From Bryopsis sp. KO-2023 (lineage: Eukaryota > Chlorophyta > Ulvophyceae > Bryopsidales > Bryopsidaceae), in the NCBI GenBank assembly GCA_030272585.1, contig BSYQ01000006.1:563001-627000 (forward strand): a stretch of DNA of 64,000 nt, read 5' to 3'. The translations under genes were made by a program, and so were the position numbers. Position 1 is the stretch's first letter; each line of letters opens with the position of its first letter. The notes beneath the pieces were generated by a model, which was given only the letters and a program-made list of their open reading frames with translations, was not told the DNA's origin and ran no database searches. Positions 46,421-59,008 of the stretch are shown here, in pieces.

Positions 46421-48367
46421 ATGAAAAGTAATGGGGAGCACATCTACAAGTTCGCGAGGGTCCCCATTTCTCTGCAAGCCTTCTTAAAAGCTGTCAGGGA
46501 GCGAAGGGGCGCGTTTGACCGAACTTTGGAATCCAACAGTAAAAGCAACGGTGGGGGGGACGATGGCACAACGGAGCAAAGCAATCCAGCTGGGTGCGAA
46601 TGTCTCGTCGAGGGCGAGGCACAGCCCAGCCTGAAACAACCTTGTGCGGGGGAAGGGTGTGGGAGAGCTGTGAAAGCCAGGGCTTCTGAAGATGGAGTGA
46701 ACTGTAGTGAATCAACTGGCAAGGGGGAGAGTAGTGCTGGGGTTGTGGGCGCTGCAATGGGGATGGCCAGCCGTAAACGGAAACGCATCATGGAGTTTGA
46801 GCGTCAGGAAGCTAGGCGTCTACGCAAGGCGGAAAAGTTGGAAAAGCGCCTCGCCGAGAAGGAGAAAGACCGTCTGGCCAGAAGGGAGGCGTTGTTGAAG
46901 CTGCGGGACGGGGCACGGGCGGAACTTAGTTTGAGAACCGAGGAGATCGAAATGCTCAAAAAGCGCAGAGAGGAGGTGTCTAGCGCAAAGCGCCAGCTGA
47001 TGGCGGAGCTGAAAAAGGTAGATCGACGGGGGATGGACCCGGGCACTCGTGGAAGGTCACAGCATACATGGCAGACTTTTGTCGGGGCGGTTTGCACGAG
47101 GGGGTCTCGGACCTGTCACTGTCTTACTCAGCGGGGAACGAACCTCGTTTGGCGGATACGGTTGCGATGCTCACCGCGATACGCTGGCTGCAGAGAGTCA
47201 GAAACTCGGGGACGGTCGGTCAACTCCGTCGGCGGTTGCGAAATCGTTGTGCAGTGAAAGTGCCGTTCTGGGTTTTCCGAACCTCTGAAACGTGAAAAAC
47301 GAAAAGAAAAAGCGACCTATAGTTGGGAGCGTACGGCGCGTTTGCCCTGTCAACGGCTGTCGAGGAGGGAAAGAAAATCGTAGTACACGTCGCGAAGGAT
47401 TTTAGTCTGGCCTGAGTGAGCCCCCAACTTTTATTCATTTCTTTTTTTTTCTTTTTTTCCACTGCAGACTCTGGAGGATGAGGAGAAAGAGAAGAAAGAG
47501 AAAGAGCGAAAGGCTGCAGCCGAAGTCTCTAACAGGCCAGTAGTCGGTGTGGCCTCAGCCAACCCACCCAGGCTGCCCTCCACCACCTATTCAGAACCGA
47601 GGAAAGCCATGAGACTGGATCCAGTCATCCCTAAAAGGCATGACACTTGGGCAGGCTTCCCCCCTCAACCGGGTCTGGGGGCTCCTCCACCCCCACCTCC
47701 GCCCCCGCCCCCACCACCATCATGCGACCGAGACAAGCAGGACTTACGGAACAAATGCGAAAAGGACGAGCGCAGTGGGAAAGGCTGGGGGGATAGACCT
47801 CCCAGGGGCTGGGCTGACTACCCTAAAGAGAGACCCTCATTTGAGGGTGGGCGGCGTGATCGGGAACGTGACAAAGAGAGAGACAGGGACCATCTGGAGC
47901 AACAAGGGACGAAGGATTACAAAGACCATGAACGAGACCGGCCCAGCAAAGAGAAAGATAACAGTAGCAGTCGGATGTCTTCGACCAAGCTCCCACACGG
48001 ACCCATGCAGCGACGAGAAGCGCCTTTTTACAAAGTCCCGACACATCCTTTAGCCAGGCGATCGACAGGGTTCTCTTCTGCTGCCGCCGGGGGCCTGCCT
48101 CCGCATTTATTGAGAGGTGGACCGATGAGTTCGGCGTTTTCGTATGGAATGGGGGGCATTGGTGACTTTTCGACTGGTTCGAGCCATTTGCCCCCGCACA
48201 TGAAAGGGCAGATGGTGCTGGTGGATCCTTCAAGCTCCATATCACCGAATCGAAGAGATCAGAGGTTGTCTGGGCATGTAAATGATAGACACAAAGGGTC
48301 GAGGATGGACTACTCCCAGTCCAATCACAATTCACGGTCACAAGGCAGTCGGAATCCGTACAGCTGA
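46421..48367 (+). CDS. Charged, low-complexity probable nuclear protein with coiled coil
   Basis: Two exons, 46421-47017 and 47468-48367, join in phase 0 for 498 residues. The frame is also open to an upstream ATG at 46355, but that start would add a hydrophobic leader. The N-terminus reads HIYKFARVPISLQAFLKAV, probably a short folded segment. A long Arg/Lys/Glu coiled coil (about 110-220) starts with an SV40-like basic cluster (SRKRKR). Next comes a proline run (PPPPPPPPPPPP, about residue 260), then an RDRERDKERDRD-type alternating-charge region as in splicing-related proteins. The Gly/Met/Ser-rich tail ends SRSQGSRNPYS. No named family was recognised. RNA-processing or transcription-linked function is inferred from composition only. 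Confidence 0.75.
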
Positions 48368-49121
48368 CAGGGGGTGAATGAAAGGTATTTTTGTTCTGGT
48401 TTCTGGCAGGTGGGGGTAGAGAGATCCGAAGGGGCGAACATAGAAGGGGATATGTGTCTCTAGTGAATCCTAATGTATATATATGCTGTGAACAAGGGCA
48501 TGCTATTGGGTTATTGGATCGCATATTTTGAAGGGTTGCGATTTGGGTGGGTTTGGTTGGTTGGAATTGGGTGAGAGTTAGATAGCCACCGATAGCTATC
48601 GATGTTGCTTCTAGGTAGTATTTCATGTTGTTTAGTTTCTGCAACTTCCGAGAATTGCATGGTTGATCTGAAAGAAAGTCTTTGTCGAGTCATTGTCCGT
48701 TTGCTGCAACATCTTGCCTCTTAACTCCAATTTGCCTCTGATTGAAACTGGTTCTGAAAGATTCTGGAATCCTAAATAGAGAGGGAGTGCACTGCATGAG
48801 GAAACTATGGTGAAAAGACTTGAGCCTGTGCTGCTAGCACAAGATTTAGGTGGTTCATGGAGGCTGGAATCAACCCAGGTTTTTAAATTTACATTCCCTG
48901 CGGCCCAGTACCGGTGGATACTTCCCTGAAATCAAACCCTATCCCCCCCCCCCAAGGCCAGTCCATGGGGACAACTTCGCCAGTAAAAGAAAGTGACACA
49001 AATTTTAAGTTTTTGGCATATGCGGGAAATACAAGCCAAAAAAAAAAAAAAGTTGAATGATATAGCAGTAAATGAATTTTATTTACTACTATAAACATAA
49101 GTATGCTTGTCATTCATAATG
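48368..49121. other. Convergent 3' ends, nothing else seen
   Basis: This interval lies between the stops of the charged-protein gene (plus) and the acyltransferase gene (minus). It contains AT-rich untranslated sequence and homopolymer runs near 48,945 and 49,040, without further features. Confidence 0.5.
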
Positions 49122-51235
49122 TCACTTGAAATCTGCAAACTTAAGAAACTCTTCAACAGTGATTGTAGCAGCATCAGGTCCTGCCAATGCCTCCAGACAT
49201 CTCATTTCAACTTGCATCATTTTTCTGGCACTTTCATCGCAGACTGCAGGCCAGGAATATGCAAAATCGAATCCCATTTGATCTCTGAATGTGCAGAAAT
49301 GCCGCATGAAAGTGCATTGCAGCTGGCAAGATCCATCCCCAGCGCTGCCTCCATATGAAGCACCGCCATAGATGATGTCGGTGACCTCCAGATCACCATA
49401 CTGAGGCTTGGTCGGGTTAATCCCTAGAGTGGTCCCCGTCACCTGAACAGCAGCATGGCATTTACGGGGTATCTGTGTGCAAACACCTGTGTCTGCACTT
49501 GAGACAGACAGACAGTCACTATCTTTCGACATCAAGACCCCTTGTTTCAACACTGCAAACACATGCGGGCACTGCTAACCACTCCACTCTATGTGTCTGC
49601 TTCAAAAAGGACAAAAATCAGAAAGGTAATGGCTCCAAGCAGGAAGTATGATTTTCAACCTACGGTGAAGTGAGGCATCCAAGACTCCTCCTGCAGCCAC
49701 TTCCAAAAGCCATAGCCAAAGCCTTGTTGGAGCTTCCTGCGAAGTTCTCTGGTTGCTGTGGCAGCTATGTCTGCCAGTTTTTGATCGGAAGAAATGGTTT
49801 GCCACCACCACAAGCCCGCAGCCCCACAGACACAGTCCTCAGGATCCAAGGGAGGATTCATCTTTCAGCAACAATCACAAAACATATACGTATGCTCTCC
49901 TTGGGTTTCCACGAATAGCTTATGAAGTATGGACTTTGATCGCAAACCAAACATTCTCTTTTCTTTGTTGGAGTCCCTATATTGAATATGGACAAATCTA
50001 GCATCAAAAATGAAAAACACAATTGTCAAGCATATTCCATGGCACTGCTCCGGAGTCACCTTGACATATAATTATGCATACCCTTTGGCGCATGTTGGCT
50101 GGAGCAAGACAGGAGACTTTCTGTGGCAGTGGATGGGTGTTCTCAACAGTTTTTACAGCACTCATCATCATAGCTGCACAAATTACTCCTTGAATAGTGT
50201 ATCCAAGCGATCGTGACCTGTGGCAAGCATAGCTCAGTGACTAAATGGTTCTTTGTGGTTGGTTGTTGGTTTCATGCCGGGAGAATCCATATACTTGTTA
50301 AGGTTTTTCCAGTAGATCATAACATCAAGAAAAGGGATGCCTTGGGGGTACATGTTGTAAGGGCTATATTTGATCATCCACAACATGATATATACATAAT
50401 TGGCAACTAATTCACTCCTAACTAAATGAACGATATGTACATGCGGAGTAGCTTCTCGGTGGCTTCGATGGAGAGTTTCTCATGGAAGTGTCTGATGCCG
50501 GGGGCGTGTCCCTCAACCACCCTAGCTTTCTCGACAGCAGGTCCAGCAAGAATGTCCTGGGGTATCTCTGGTTTCTTCATTTCTTCTGGCAGTGGTGCCC
50601 TCACCAAAAGATCATAAAAATCTCTGGATTTTGGCTCCACATCACTGCCGCTCACTAGCTGCCCCAGGTATCCACAGAAGGAGGCAACTATGTGCAGCAG
50701 TCCTGTCAATCATACAAGTTCAGTTTCCAATGCACAAGAAATGCAAAAATATGCAGCAAAGACACAGCGAAGTTCTTCCTTTCTCACCTGATCCATCCAT
50801 CCCTGCATGATTTGCCACCAACAGCAGCAGATGTTCGTGCCTTGATCTACTTGGAGGTGAGTATTGGAAATACACCTGAGATTCTGAATGATCTCTTGGC
50901 TGATTCACCCAGGCTGTCAGAAGCTCCCCAGCATCGAGTTCTGATGAATGCAAAACCTCGAGATGCATTTTCTGATTCGGTTTTTCGACGAAAGTTTGCT
51001 TTTCATTGCAGGTTTCAATAACCATGCGTAAGATGGGATGCTCTGTCTGAGTGTGAAAGAATGCTTTGCGCAGAAGTTCCTCCGTAATCGCCCCACGAAA
51101 CGATATTCCCAAGCCCATGGCAGACGTTGAAAGGATCGACTCATAAACGTGCAGCTCCCGACCCAACCCCATTGGAGTGTCGTCCCGCGGAGAAAACCCA
51201 GTAACCTTTATTTGTCCCAGTCCCGAAGCAGACAA
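49122..51235 (-). CDS. Condensation/alcohol-acetyltransferase-like acyltransferase
   Basis: Five minus-strand exons join in phase: 51235-50788, 50702-50441, 50217-50082, 49837-49664, 49574-49122 (490 residues). The short third exon (LGYTIQGVICAAMMMSAV, then LPQKVSCLAPANMRQR) is easily missed. Exon 1 has the superfamily N-terminal pattern RELHVYES followed by AFFHTQTEHPILRMVIE, and ends with NHAGMDG (about 141-147). That is the active-site HHxxxDG motif with its first His replaced by Asn; the catalytic second His and the DG are kept. Exon 4 has GLWWWQT and exon 5 a YGDLEV segment, in the order seen in alcohol acetyltransferase and PapA-type enzymes of the chloramphenicol-acetyltransferase fold. 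The substrate is unknown; transfer of an acyl group from CoA to an alcohol or amine is likely. Confidence 0.75.
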
Positions 51236-52882
51236 GTCTTTCTTGTTTGCGTCCCAGGAAAGGCACCGCAGTGAGCAACGTCAATATATATACGTTGAGA
51301 ACGTACGTACAATACTCGTGTTCCAGTGGTCGAGCACCCCCAACGCAGCCCAACACATGAACACCGCAGCCAACCGCAGATCTCAGAACTTCTCTCAGGC
51401 CCCCGGATGCCAGCCCTGATTCACACCCACCTCGTTACTCAATCTTACTCCCACCCTGTGTGTGGCCGAGGATGTGCGTGGGTGCAGCAGTAATGATGGG
51501 ATTACGGAGCAGCATCGAGGAATTTGTACCTCAGGGTCTGGAAGTGTGGATGAAGCGTGCGATATTTGGGACTGCGCTGGGATTTTTTTTATATTGAAAC
51601 CAAAGAAAAAGTAGCTGGCATCGTAGGACGGGATCTAGTAGGCTTTTGGCTTCTATTTTGTTTTCAATGTGTAAACGTCGGCAATCTCTTTTAGCTTGAT
51701 CATTTTTTTCTTTGCAACGGAGGGATTTTCTTTGTCCAGGGAGCTTTCTTTTGGGTGGGTTCTTTTTCGTTGTTCTTACCTTGTATTACTCTGGCAATAT
51801 GGGGGGTGATGGCCTCTTTTTGCTGTAATTATTGATTGATTGATTGATTGCAGGACGGGGTCGACCAAAATGTGTGATGGATGGATTTCTATGGTTCAGG
51901 ACCTTTTTTGGTATCAATTATGAATCGACGCCCCACTTCGACACATATGGAAGTGGGGAAGGCTTATCATAAATCACCACAACACACAACACCAGGCTGG
52001 TGTTGGGTGAAAGACTTTTACAACAAGAGCTCAAAATGCCAGCATTTCCTCGTCGATCCACGGTTTCTGCGACTTTAATTTTATTGAAGCAAGGAAATCA
52101 GCTTTCAGTGTGGTGCGATATTGAAGCTGGATGTGAGCAATAGTGCTAAAGCGGCTCTAAGATCTGGCTGTGCGCCTGTACATGCATCTCTGCAGTGGCG
52201 TGTCCCAATGCTTTCATTTTGGTCTTTGGCAAGTGATTGTTAGAGCTGACATCCACTCAAAGTTGAGGTTCAAAATGAAATTAGCGATTGAAAGAGACGA
52301 ATTCGTTTCGAGAAAACAAAAAAAAGCGATGATCAACAGGCTCAAATTGTCTCTTTTTTTTTTAGTTTTTTTTTTTTGAGGGGAGGGGCGAGAGGGGGCA
52401 ACTGCAAACCAACAATCCCATACTAAAAGAAGGTATTTGATAAATTTGTTGTGTTTGATGAAATTGTGGCAATGGCATTATTTCCAAATCGATTTGCTTG
52501 GTGTTCTTGCAGAATATTTGGACAGTTTGGCTTTCGCTTGGAGAGGGGGGCTTTGGAATGGAGGATAAGGAAGAAAAAGTTCCAAAACCTCCTTTAGAGG
52601 GGGACGATGTTTTTGTGGAGCTGCAGGCCAAACTGTGAGACCTGTCTGTGGGAAGAGAGGTCGAGGCAAGTTCCATATATCACTTGGAACATCTCGTTAT
52701 GTGCACTTGCCAAGTGTATTGCGATAAAGAATAGTCTTCGCAATACAAGCCCATAGACAGTCACACGGGATTGGTTACAACTGTTTTTAGCTGTGATGAA
52801 GTGTTAACCCGGGCCAGAGCTGTCCTCCTAACAACATCTTTGTACAGTCAATAGCAGGGTAGCTTTGCCGCGAAAAGAAGGG
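51236..52882. other. Intergenic, divergent promoters, no gene recognised
   Basis: This interval lies between the divergent acyltransferase (minus) and Pumilio (plus) genes. It has a GATTGATTGATTG microsatellite at about 51,830 and T/G-rich runs near 52,355. Open frames are short and unsupported. The 5' end of the Pumilio transcript may start here. Confidence 0.45.
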
Positions 52883-55300
52883 ATGGAGCTCACGGTAGTC
52901 AGCCCTTCGCTGGTCTTTTTCTTGAAGGTCCCCTTGCTGTCACGATTTCGTTTTTGTTGGCTGAAACTTTATCCCCAACAGGACTCTGGACGGCTTCGAA
53001 TTCGGGAGTTTTCTCGTCTACCATCAGACACTCAGAGGTTGCTTTTAGGATTGTCGTCTCTGGCCTCCAAGAAAGAAAAACAGAGCTTGTTACGTTCTGC
53101 CAGCAGTTTGGTAGGTGTCTTTCAACAAAAATGTGCCTTCGGCTTGGGTGGAGCGTTTGCCATCGATGATAAGTGTGTTCATTTGCAGGGCGCCTCTCTT
53201 CCAACCTCTCCAACAAAAAAGACGCCAAAAAACCTTCCCACAGCTCCGTTGGCCCGTGTCGAGACAAAGCCCAGATCCACTACTTCCCAGAAGCCAAGGC
53301 ATTTTGCAGAGTCGCCAGGATCTCCATGTAGTTTGGAGGTGTCCACCTTGGGAAGTCCTGGCACTCGTCAGCTCGACTCTGCTCTCGATATCTACTCAGG
53401 AATGACCACCAGCTCCACTGACATTCTTACTGACAGTACAAGCCCATGGAAGTGCAATTCACCAAAGCAGAGCGGAGAAACGGAAGGACAGGACCTGCTT
53501 ATTCAAACTGCGCAAGCAATCGCGAACGCAGCCGCCGTCACGCTCCAGAGAGCACAAAGTGACGCGAGCGACCTGACGAATTCCGCCATTAACTCACCAT
53601 TTTCAGGGACTGAGAAGGTCAGAATGATAATACATTTCAGCTTTCTGTTCAATAGACAAACAAAGAGAGATTGTTTGTTTGTTCAAAAGACACAAGAAAA
53701 ACTCCTGAAGGACTGTGTTTGTCGTGTCGCAGTCGACCAGGAGAGCCTGGGGTGATATGACGGACCCCAGCGAGGTGAAGCACGGAAAAGGAACTTCTAC
53801 GCGTCACAAGAAGACATGGATGCTTGATGAGTTCAAACAGGCAAAGGGAGTAGGATACACGTTGGAGGTGGGAAAGATACGTCTTGCGGAAGTCTTCTGG
53901 CTCGTTCATTTTCCTATCGCTTCTGTGTGTAAGAAAACAATATGTGCTTGCTGACAGGGCATTCTGGGCCATCTTGCGAGTTTTTGCGTTGACCAAGCGG
54001 GCAGCCGCTTTATCCAACGCCAGATACCTGCTGCGAGCGGAAGCGTAATCCAAAAAGTATTCGATGAGGTTGCGGAGCTCATTGGCCCCTTCATGGTGGA
54101 CGTTTTCGCCAACTACATTGTCCAGGTGGCTATCTGTAGAAGTCAACAGCAACATGTCTCTTGTGAAGATACGTATTGTGGATGGTGACACGTGTGTGCA
54201 CTTAACCCTCACGTCTTGTGAAACAGCTTCTCCTGAAACATGGGAGCCCTGAGCAGCGCCTGCACATTGCGATGAAAATGAAAGGTCACGTTGTGTCCCT
54301 TTCCACGCATACATACGGTTGCAGAGTTGTACAAGCAGCTGCGGAGTTCCTGGAACTGAGCGTGTCCGAACTTCTGATCGGCGAGTTGAAGCACGACGCT
54401 CTTCGTTGCGCACAGGACATCAATGGGAACCATGTCATTCAGAAGTGCATCCAACACATGGATCATGAGAAAATCCCGTTCATCATCGACGCACTTATGG
54501 ACTCCGTGAGCACCAGTCTTTGCATTTGTTTACTGCACGTGCAGTATGCAGGATTCAGAGAAATCATTCACATTTTGGCATGTAGGCTCTCCCCATGTGC
54601 ACTCACCCCTATGGATGCCGAGTGCTTCAAAAGGCAATCGAAAGCCCCCAAGAAAGCAAGCTACAAGCACGAGTAGTGACCTTGGCCTTGGAGAATTTTG
54701 CGGAATTCTCCACGGACGCATATGGGAACTACGTCATTCAACATGTTGTGAGGCACGCCAAAACGGCCGAAATTCGTCAGAAGGCCCTGGGGATGGTGGC
54801 CGATCGAGTGCTGGAGATGAGCAAGAATAAATTCGCCAGCAATGTGGTGGAAGTGTGCATAACGGACGGCACCCCCCTGGAAAGAAAACTTCTGATCGAT
54901 GCAGTATTGACACCCGCGAAGAAGACCTCTGGACATCCACAGACGGACATTCTGGAGGATCAATACGGCAACTACGTCGTCCAGCGGATGATGGAGGTAT
55001 GTTCGCAAATAACATCTACTTGTTATTTATTTGGATCAACTCCTGTGGGATGCATCTGATGTTCGTGGTAGTTTTTAAGGAAGTGAACATTTTTCCAAGT
55101 GTCTGGGTGGCGAGTCCTCCTCCGAGTCAACGCGCGTAAACCTGAATCAAACTCTATGGTTGTGTTTGCAGTACGCTGAAAAAGACGATCTTGAGAGGAT
55201 CCGCTCCAGCATGGCATCAGCGACCAGTGAGAATGAGTTCGGGAAGCACGTTGCTCTCCGGCTCAATGAGCTGACCAGTGTCCCAGCCGTCGGTTCGTAG
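52883..55300 (+). CDS. Pumilio-family RNA-binding translational regulator
   Basis: Seven exons, all phase 0: 52883-53110, 53189-53617, 53733-53867, 53958-54125, 54227-54505, 54586-54996, 55172-55300 (592 residues). The N-terminal 220 residues are Ser/Thr/Pro-rich and disordered. The Pumilio homology domain starts near 250 (LDEFKQAKG). Base-contact triplets by repeat: SR-Q (GSRFIQ), NY-Q (NYIVQ), CR-Q (CRVVQ), NH-Q (NHVIQ), CR-Q (CRVLQ), NY-Q (NYVIQ), SN-E (SNVVE), NY-Q (NYVVQ). These equal the canonical set of fly Pumilio and human PUM1, so the protein should bind UGUANAUA in 3' untranslated regions and repress mRNAs. The N-terminus is the least certain part. The 78-nt intron 53111-53188 has no stop and could be retained. 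Confidence 0.9.
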
Positions 55301-56490
55301 GTGCTAGCAACTGCTTGGGTGGTGTCCGCAGGGCCTTGTAAGAAAGGCTTGTCCAGTTACACTGTCCAGGCGATAGACGCATGTTCAGAGGGATCGGGTT
55401 TACTCGTGGAATAGTTTGTGTTGTCGTTGACGGAGAATGTCCCGCAGTCTGAAGGTCCGACATAAATATTATGTTTCGGATTTCTCCTCAACTTTTTGTA
55501 AACTCTGTGTGCCAAAACCAAAAACGAGGTGCCCTGAATGAGCTAGTTTGCTATATTCTTGCAAGAAGAATCATTGTGGGCGCAGATCATTGCATTAGTC
55601 TGTTGAATACAGCTTGGACAGGGATGAATTCTGCCAATTCCTGTCTCGGCCCACACTCTGCCCTTACCCATGTGTAAAATGAATCGACTGTCAAACAAGT
55701 AATCCTCCAAAAGACTTTTTGGTGTTGAGTCACAAAAAGACCATATCCAAGATTCAGAATGCTTTTGTTGGACAAGTGATGCTGCAGCATCTATTCCACC
55801 TGGAGTAAATACATGTATCTGTTGCATACAACAAGCAGCCCCCCGCCCCCAAAAAAAATATAAACTGTAATGTAAAAACCACAAGAATAACTGCCCGAGG
55901 CCGCATCGTTTTTCATTTTTGTCGGCACTCCGGTGTTGGTGGTGACTGCAGATAAAATCTCCAGCCCTGCAGGGATGCATCTCTCTTCAACAATCTATTT
56001 CATGTTTGCAGTAAAAGTGGGTGTTTTTGATTCTCAACAAACATTCCACAGAAGTCTCAACCCCACATTACAGAAGACCATATTGCACAAGAAAATCCAC
56101 AATTGGGAGCCAAAATGTGGACCAAAAACAAGATGACACTACCTTCGATTGGAAGCAGGGAACCCCAGAAGTCACAGTCAGATCAAATCAAATCAATCAA
56201 TCTATTCTCTTTATTATCAAACAAAAAATGGCGCTGTGTTTTGGTTGTTCTCCCAAAATCCCCCGAAACACACCGGACCCCCATGACTCAAATCATAAAG
56301 ATGTGAAGAAAAAAAAATCGGAAAATCGGGGAAACTGAAAACAAACAGACAAGCACCAATCAACGGATGCACCACACCACCCTCCCAAAAAACGTTTCGA
56401 CACGAAGAAGTGATCTCTCATCACAATTACCCCCCCCCAAAAAGAAACACATAAATGTAACAATAAAAAAATGTATTAATCAAGGCTCTT
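55301..56490. other. Intergenic, nothing recognised
   Basis: The first part is Pumilio 3' untranslated sequence. The rest is AT-rich with homopolymers and unsupported short open frames on both strands. Confidence 0.5.
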
Positions 56491-57398
56491 TTAATTCGAG
56501 CGCACATCGATCCGCCACCCCCTGTGAGTCTCATGCAAAGACTGCTGAGATGTTATGGATGGGTGTGATCCAGCGTAATGGCCTCGAGATGCCAGCCCAT
56601 TGACGTAGGCCAATGCAGATGCCATTGATTTTGCATCTTCCACTCGGCTCTGATCGTTGCTCCAGATCTGGGACAAAAAAAAAAACAAAACACCAAAAAC
56701 AAACGTCAAAAAACAAACATCAGCATCTATTCACCTCACAGATTTCGACACTGCGAGCCCAGAGGATAACAGCATTGTCGTCCACTCCCCCCCCCCCCCC
56801 CCCAAAAAAAAAAAAAAAAAAAACCCGTAAAAAACTGACATTTTGGGTGTGGTGTTTGAACGATTCATGTACCCGGCTCAAATGACATCAGAATTTCAAA
56901 TGATGAAATGATGTCGCTTTCTATTGCAGCCACCGTTTCTCCATGCTACAAGTGAGTGCCCTAAAAGGTAACATGCATGTTTCAGGTTACCTTCAGAACA
57001 CTCGCTTGCAGCGACCTCCCAAACGAAAATGATAGGCTCCACGGAGCCTCACCACCTAACCCTGCCACTCGATTGATTTCGTTCAAGCTCACAGTCGCCT
57101 CAGACTCGGTCTGCCCTCCGCTCAAAAAACATAATACCTGGAATAGCTGGTGGGATGCACCTAACGACAAAGGCAAACAAGACTCTACTCCATATCCCGA
57201 CATAAGCAGATATTGAGGATTGGCAGAGAATTTCTCTACACCCACACCATACCTTCTCATCAGTCTGAGTGTACATTCAGCGACTTCCCCCTTCGACGCT
57301 CGGGGTCCCTCGAACTCCGTGCCGTTGATTATCATTTGGGGCTTCAGCAAGCAACCTTCTAGACACACCCCTTGTTTCCACAGTCGGCGGTTTTCACT
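56491..57398 (-). pseudogene. Class I fructose-bisphosphate aldolase, C-terminal exons only, frame broken
   Basis: Three minus-strand exons are recognisable: 57398-57253, 57160-56991 and 56667-56491. The first holds VCLEGCLLKPQMIINGTEF, including the Schiff-base lysine of LLKP. The second holds IPPAIPGIMF, LSGGQTESEATVSLN and PWSLSFSFGR. The third holds the divergent tail (SLHETHRGW). In the second exon the reading frame changes at a run of six A (57124-57129, plus strand) where five would keep IMF-LSGG in one frame. Apart from that, the exon phases agree. Exons for the N-terminal two-thirds of aldolase are not visible upstream to 59,000. It may be a decayed duplicate, or a real gene with an assembly error at the homopolymer and distant exons. 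Confidence 0.75.
56787..56823 (+). repeat. Poly-C/poly-A homopolymer junction
   Basis: Seventeen C are followed directly by about twenty A, inside the second intron of the aldolase fragment. On the minus strand this gives a T run followed by a G run, a pattern also seen in other introns (14,935-14,960 and 63,028-63,056). Confidence 0.9.
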
Positions 57399-58360
57399 CT
57401 ACTTCCACCACCATGTGCGGCATTATTTTCAAGAAGCTCAGAAACAAGAAGTTGCCGTTGCCGGGTTTCCTGGGACATCCCTGATCCCGGTACTAATCAA
57501 CACCAACCGTACTCAAGTTGCGAGGTCGGATGGGATCGCATGTGTTTGCGGTGGTTATGACGGCAACTCGACCAAAATGTTGTCTCACAAGATATGACGT
57601 GTTCTCAGCTTGAAATGGGCAGATGGCTCCCTTTTCTTTGCCACTTCCATGCAATTCTGATCCAATCGCCATTTTTCCAGCACACCGGCAGACAGACAGC
57701 CCAACAACGAAACCTATATGGGCACCCTCCTTTGTTAATGCCTTCGCCAGCAGATAATACAAGCTTTAAATGATGAATTATTTAAAGCAAGTTACAGCGG
57801 TTCATGTCAGGGTAGCCAGATGTCAGGAGTGAATTACTAGTAAGTAGTAAGCAAATGCTCAGGTGGAAAAAGACATGGAAACTGTTTTGAACTGTTTGCC
57901 ACTGCATCCAAAATTAAATTCAATTTTTTCGGAGATGTAATCTAATAATCTGACTAAAACTGTCAGTGCTACGTTGGAGGAGTAAACATAAGGGAAACTC
58001 TGGGTTGCATTGTGGTCTTCTGAGACGTACAAAACCGCAGTGTTGTGTCAGACCCAATGGAATGAGATTATTTATAGTACAGATCGGATCTTGGCAGCAA
58101 GGATATAGTCTTCTTCTTGGTTGTATCTAGGTCTTTCTGTAAGCTTCGATATGCTGTAAATTGTATGGCTGAGGTAATAGCAGCAAAAACCAATCAACAA
58201 CACTACTCCCTAATCGTACACCTTTCCATCCACCCTCCTACCAGCTCCTAGCTCACGACCCCTAAATTCATTTTACCATAACCTTTGCAAACCCCCATAA
58301 AACCCCCAAAGAAAACCCAAAAGGGGTGCATGCCCCCACCCAGCACCTGCTTCCCATCCT
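57399..58360. other. Gap without a recognisable gene
   Basis: I looked here for the missing upstream aldolase exons and found none on the minus strand. The small plus-strand frame at 57220-57597 overlaps an aldolase exon antisense and is not supported. Confidence 0.5.
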
Positions 58361-58630
58361 TCAATCCCTGTAACCAAACAAATGAAACTCCATGGCCTTC
58401 TTTATCTTTATTTTGCATTTCGGACACTTTTTTTTCTTCCTTTCCAAGAACCCGGCACACTTCATGCAATAAATAGCACAACAACACGGGATCAGCAGAG
58501 ATCTGGATTTGTGCAACTCTTCACGGTATTTGGGCATTGTGCCTTTCACCGAAATCGGCGGCGGCTTCAACAGTGGCTGCTTGCATTGGGAATTCTGGCA
58601 TTCCGCGCAATCTCTCAAAACCAAAGCCAA
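58361..58630 (-). CDS. Small Cys-rich, possibly RING-like protein
   Basis: This 89-residue frame starts at ATG 58630. It has CAECQNSQC near the N-terminus, then CCCAIYCMKCAGF, a Lys-rich linker and CPKCK. The spacing CxxC ... CxxxxCxxC ... CPxC resembles a RING or other zinc-binding fold of the C4 type, with the first loop longer than usual. No other exons are recognised, and the basic tail ends at 58361. It could be a complete small ubiquitin-ligase-like protein or one exon of a larger gene. Confidence 0.4.
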   Translation of the reverse strand: MALVLRDCAECQNSQCKQPLLKPPPISVKGTMPKYREELHKSRSLLIPCCCAIYCMKCAGFLERKKKKCPKCKIKIKKAMEFHLFGYRD

Positions 58631-59008
58631 TTTGCTTGATGGAGCCCGACTAAAGAGATCCTTACAAAAAAAAATGTCTTTCTGTGTCTTAGTATCCGAC
58701 CAAAATTGATTGTTTCAAAGAATCATGATAGTTCACTTTTTTCCTTGTGGTGCTGGTCGACATATTTCCTTGCTTTTTAACGTTTCAAGAATTTCCTCCA
58801 TTCCCGCGTGTTTCTGATAGATACTCTCCAACCTTGTTCCACTGAGTATAACTTGCTACTTGACGTAGGTCCAACATTGGATATGAGATGCCAGTGTCGC
58901 CTTCAGTTGGGGCTGTAAGCCACAGAAACCGCTCACAAATCAAGCTTCCTTCCTTGTCCCTTTGTTACCCTGTTGGGAATTGTCTCAACCGCCCCTCCCC
59001 CCCAGCAA

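Noticed and set aside
47823-48644. 273-codon minus-strand open frame
   Set aside because: It mirrors the low-complexity RDRERD-coding exon on the plus strand and has no domain.
53649-54413. 254-codon minus-strand open frame
   Set aside because: It is antisense to Pumilio exons that have clear repeats and consistent phases.
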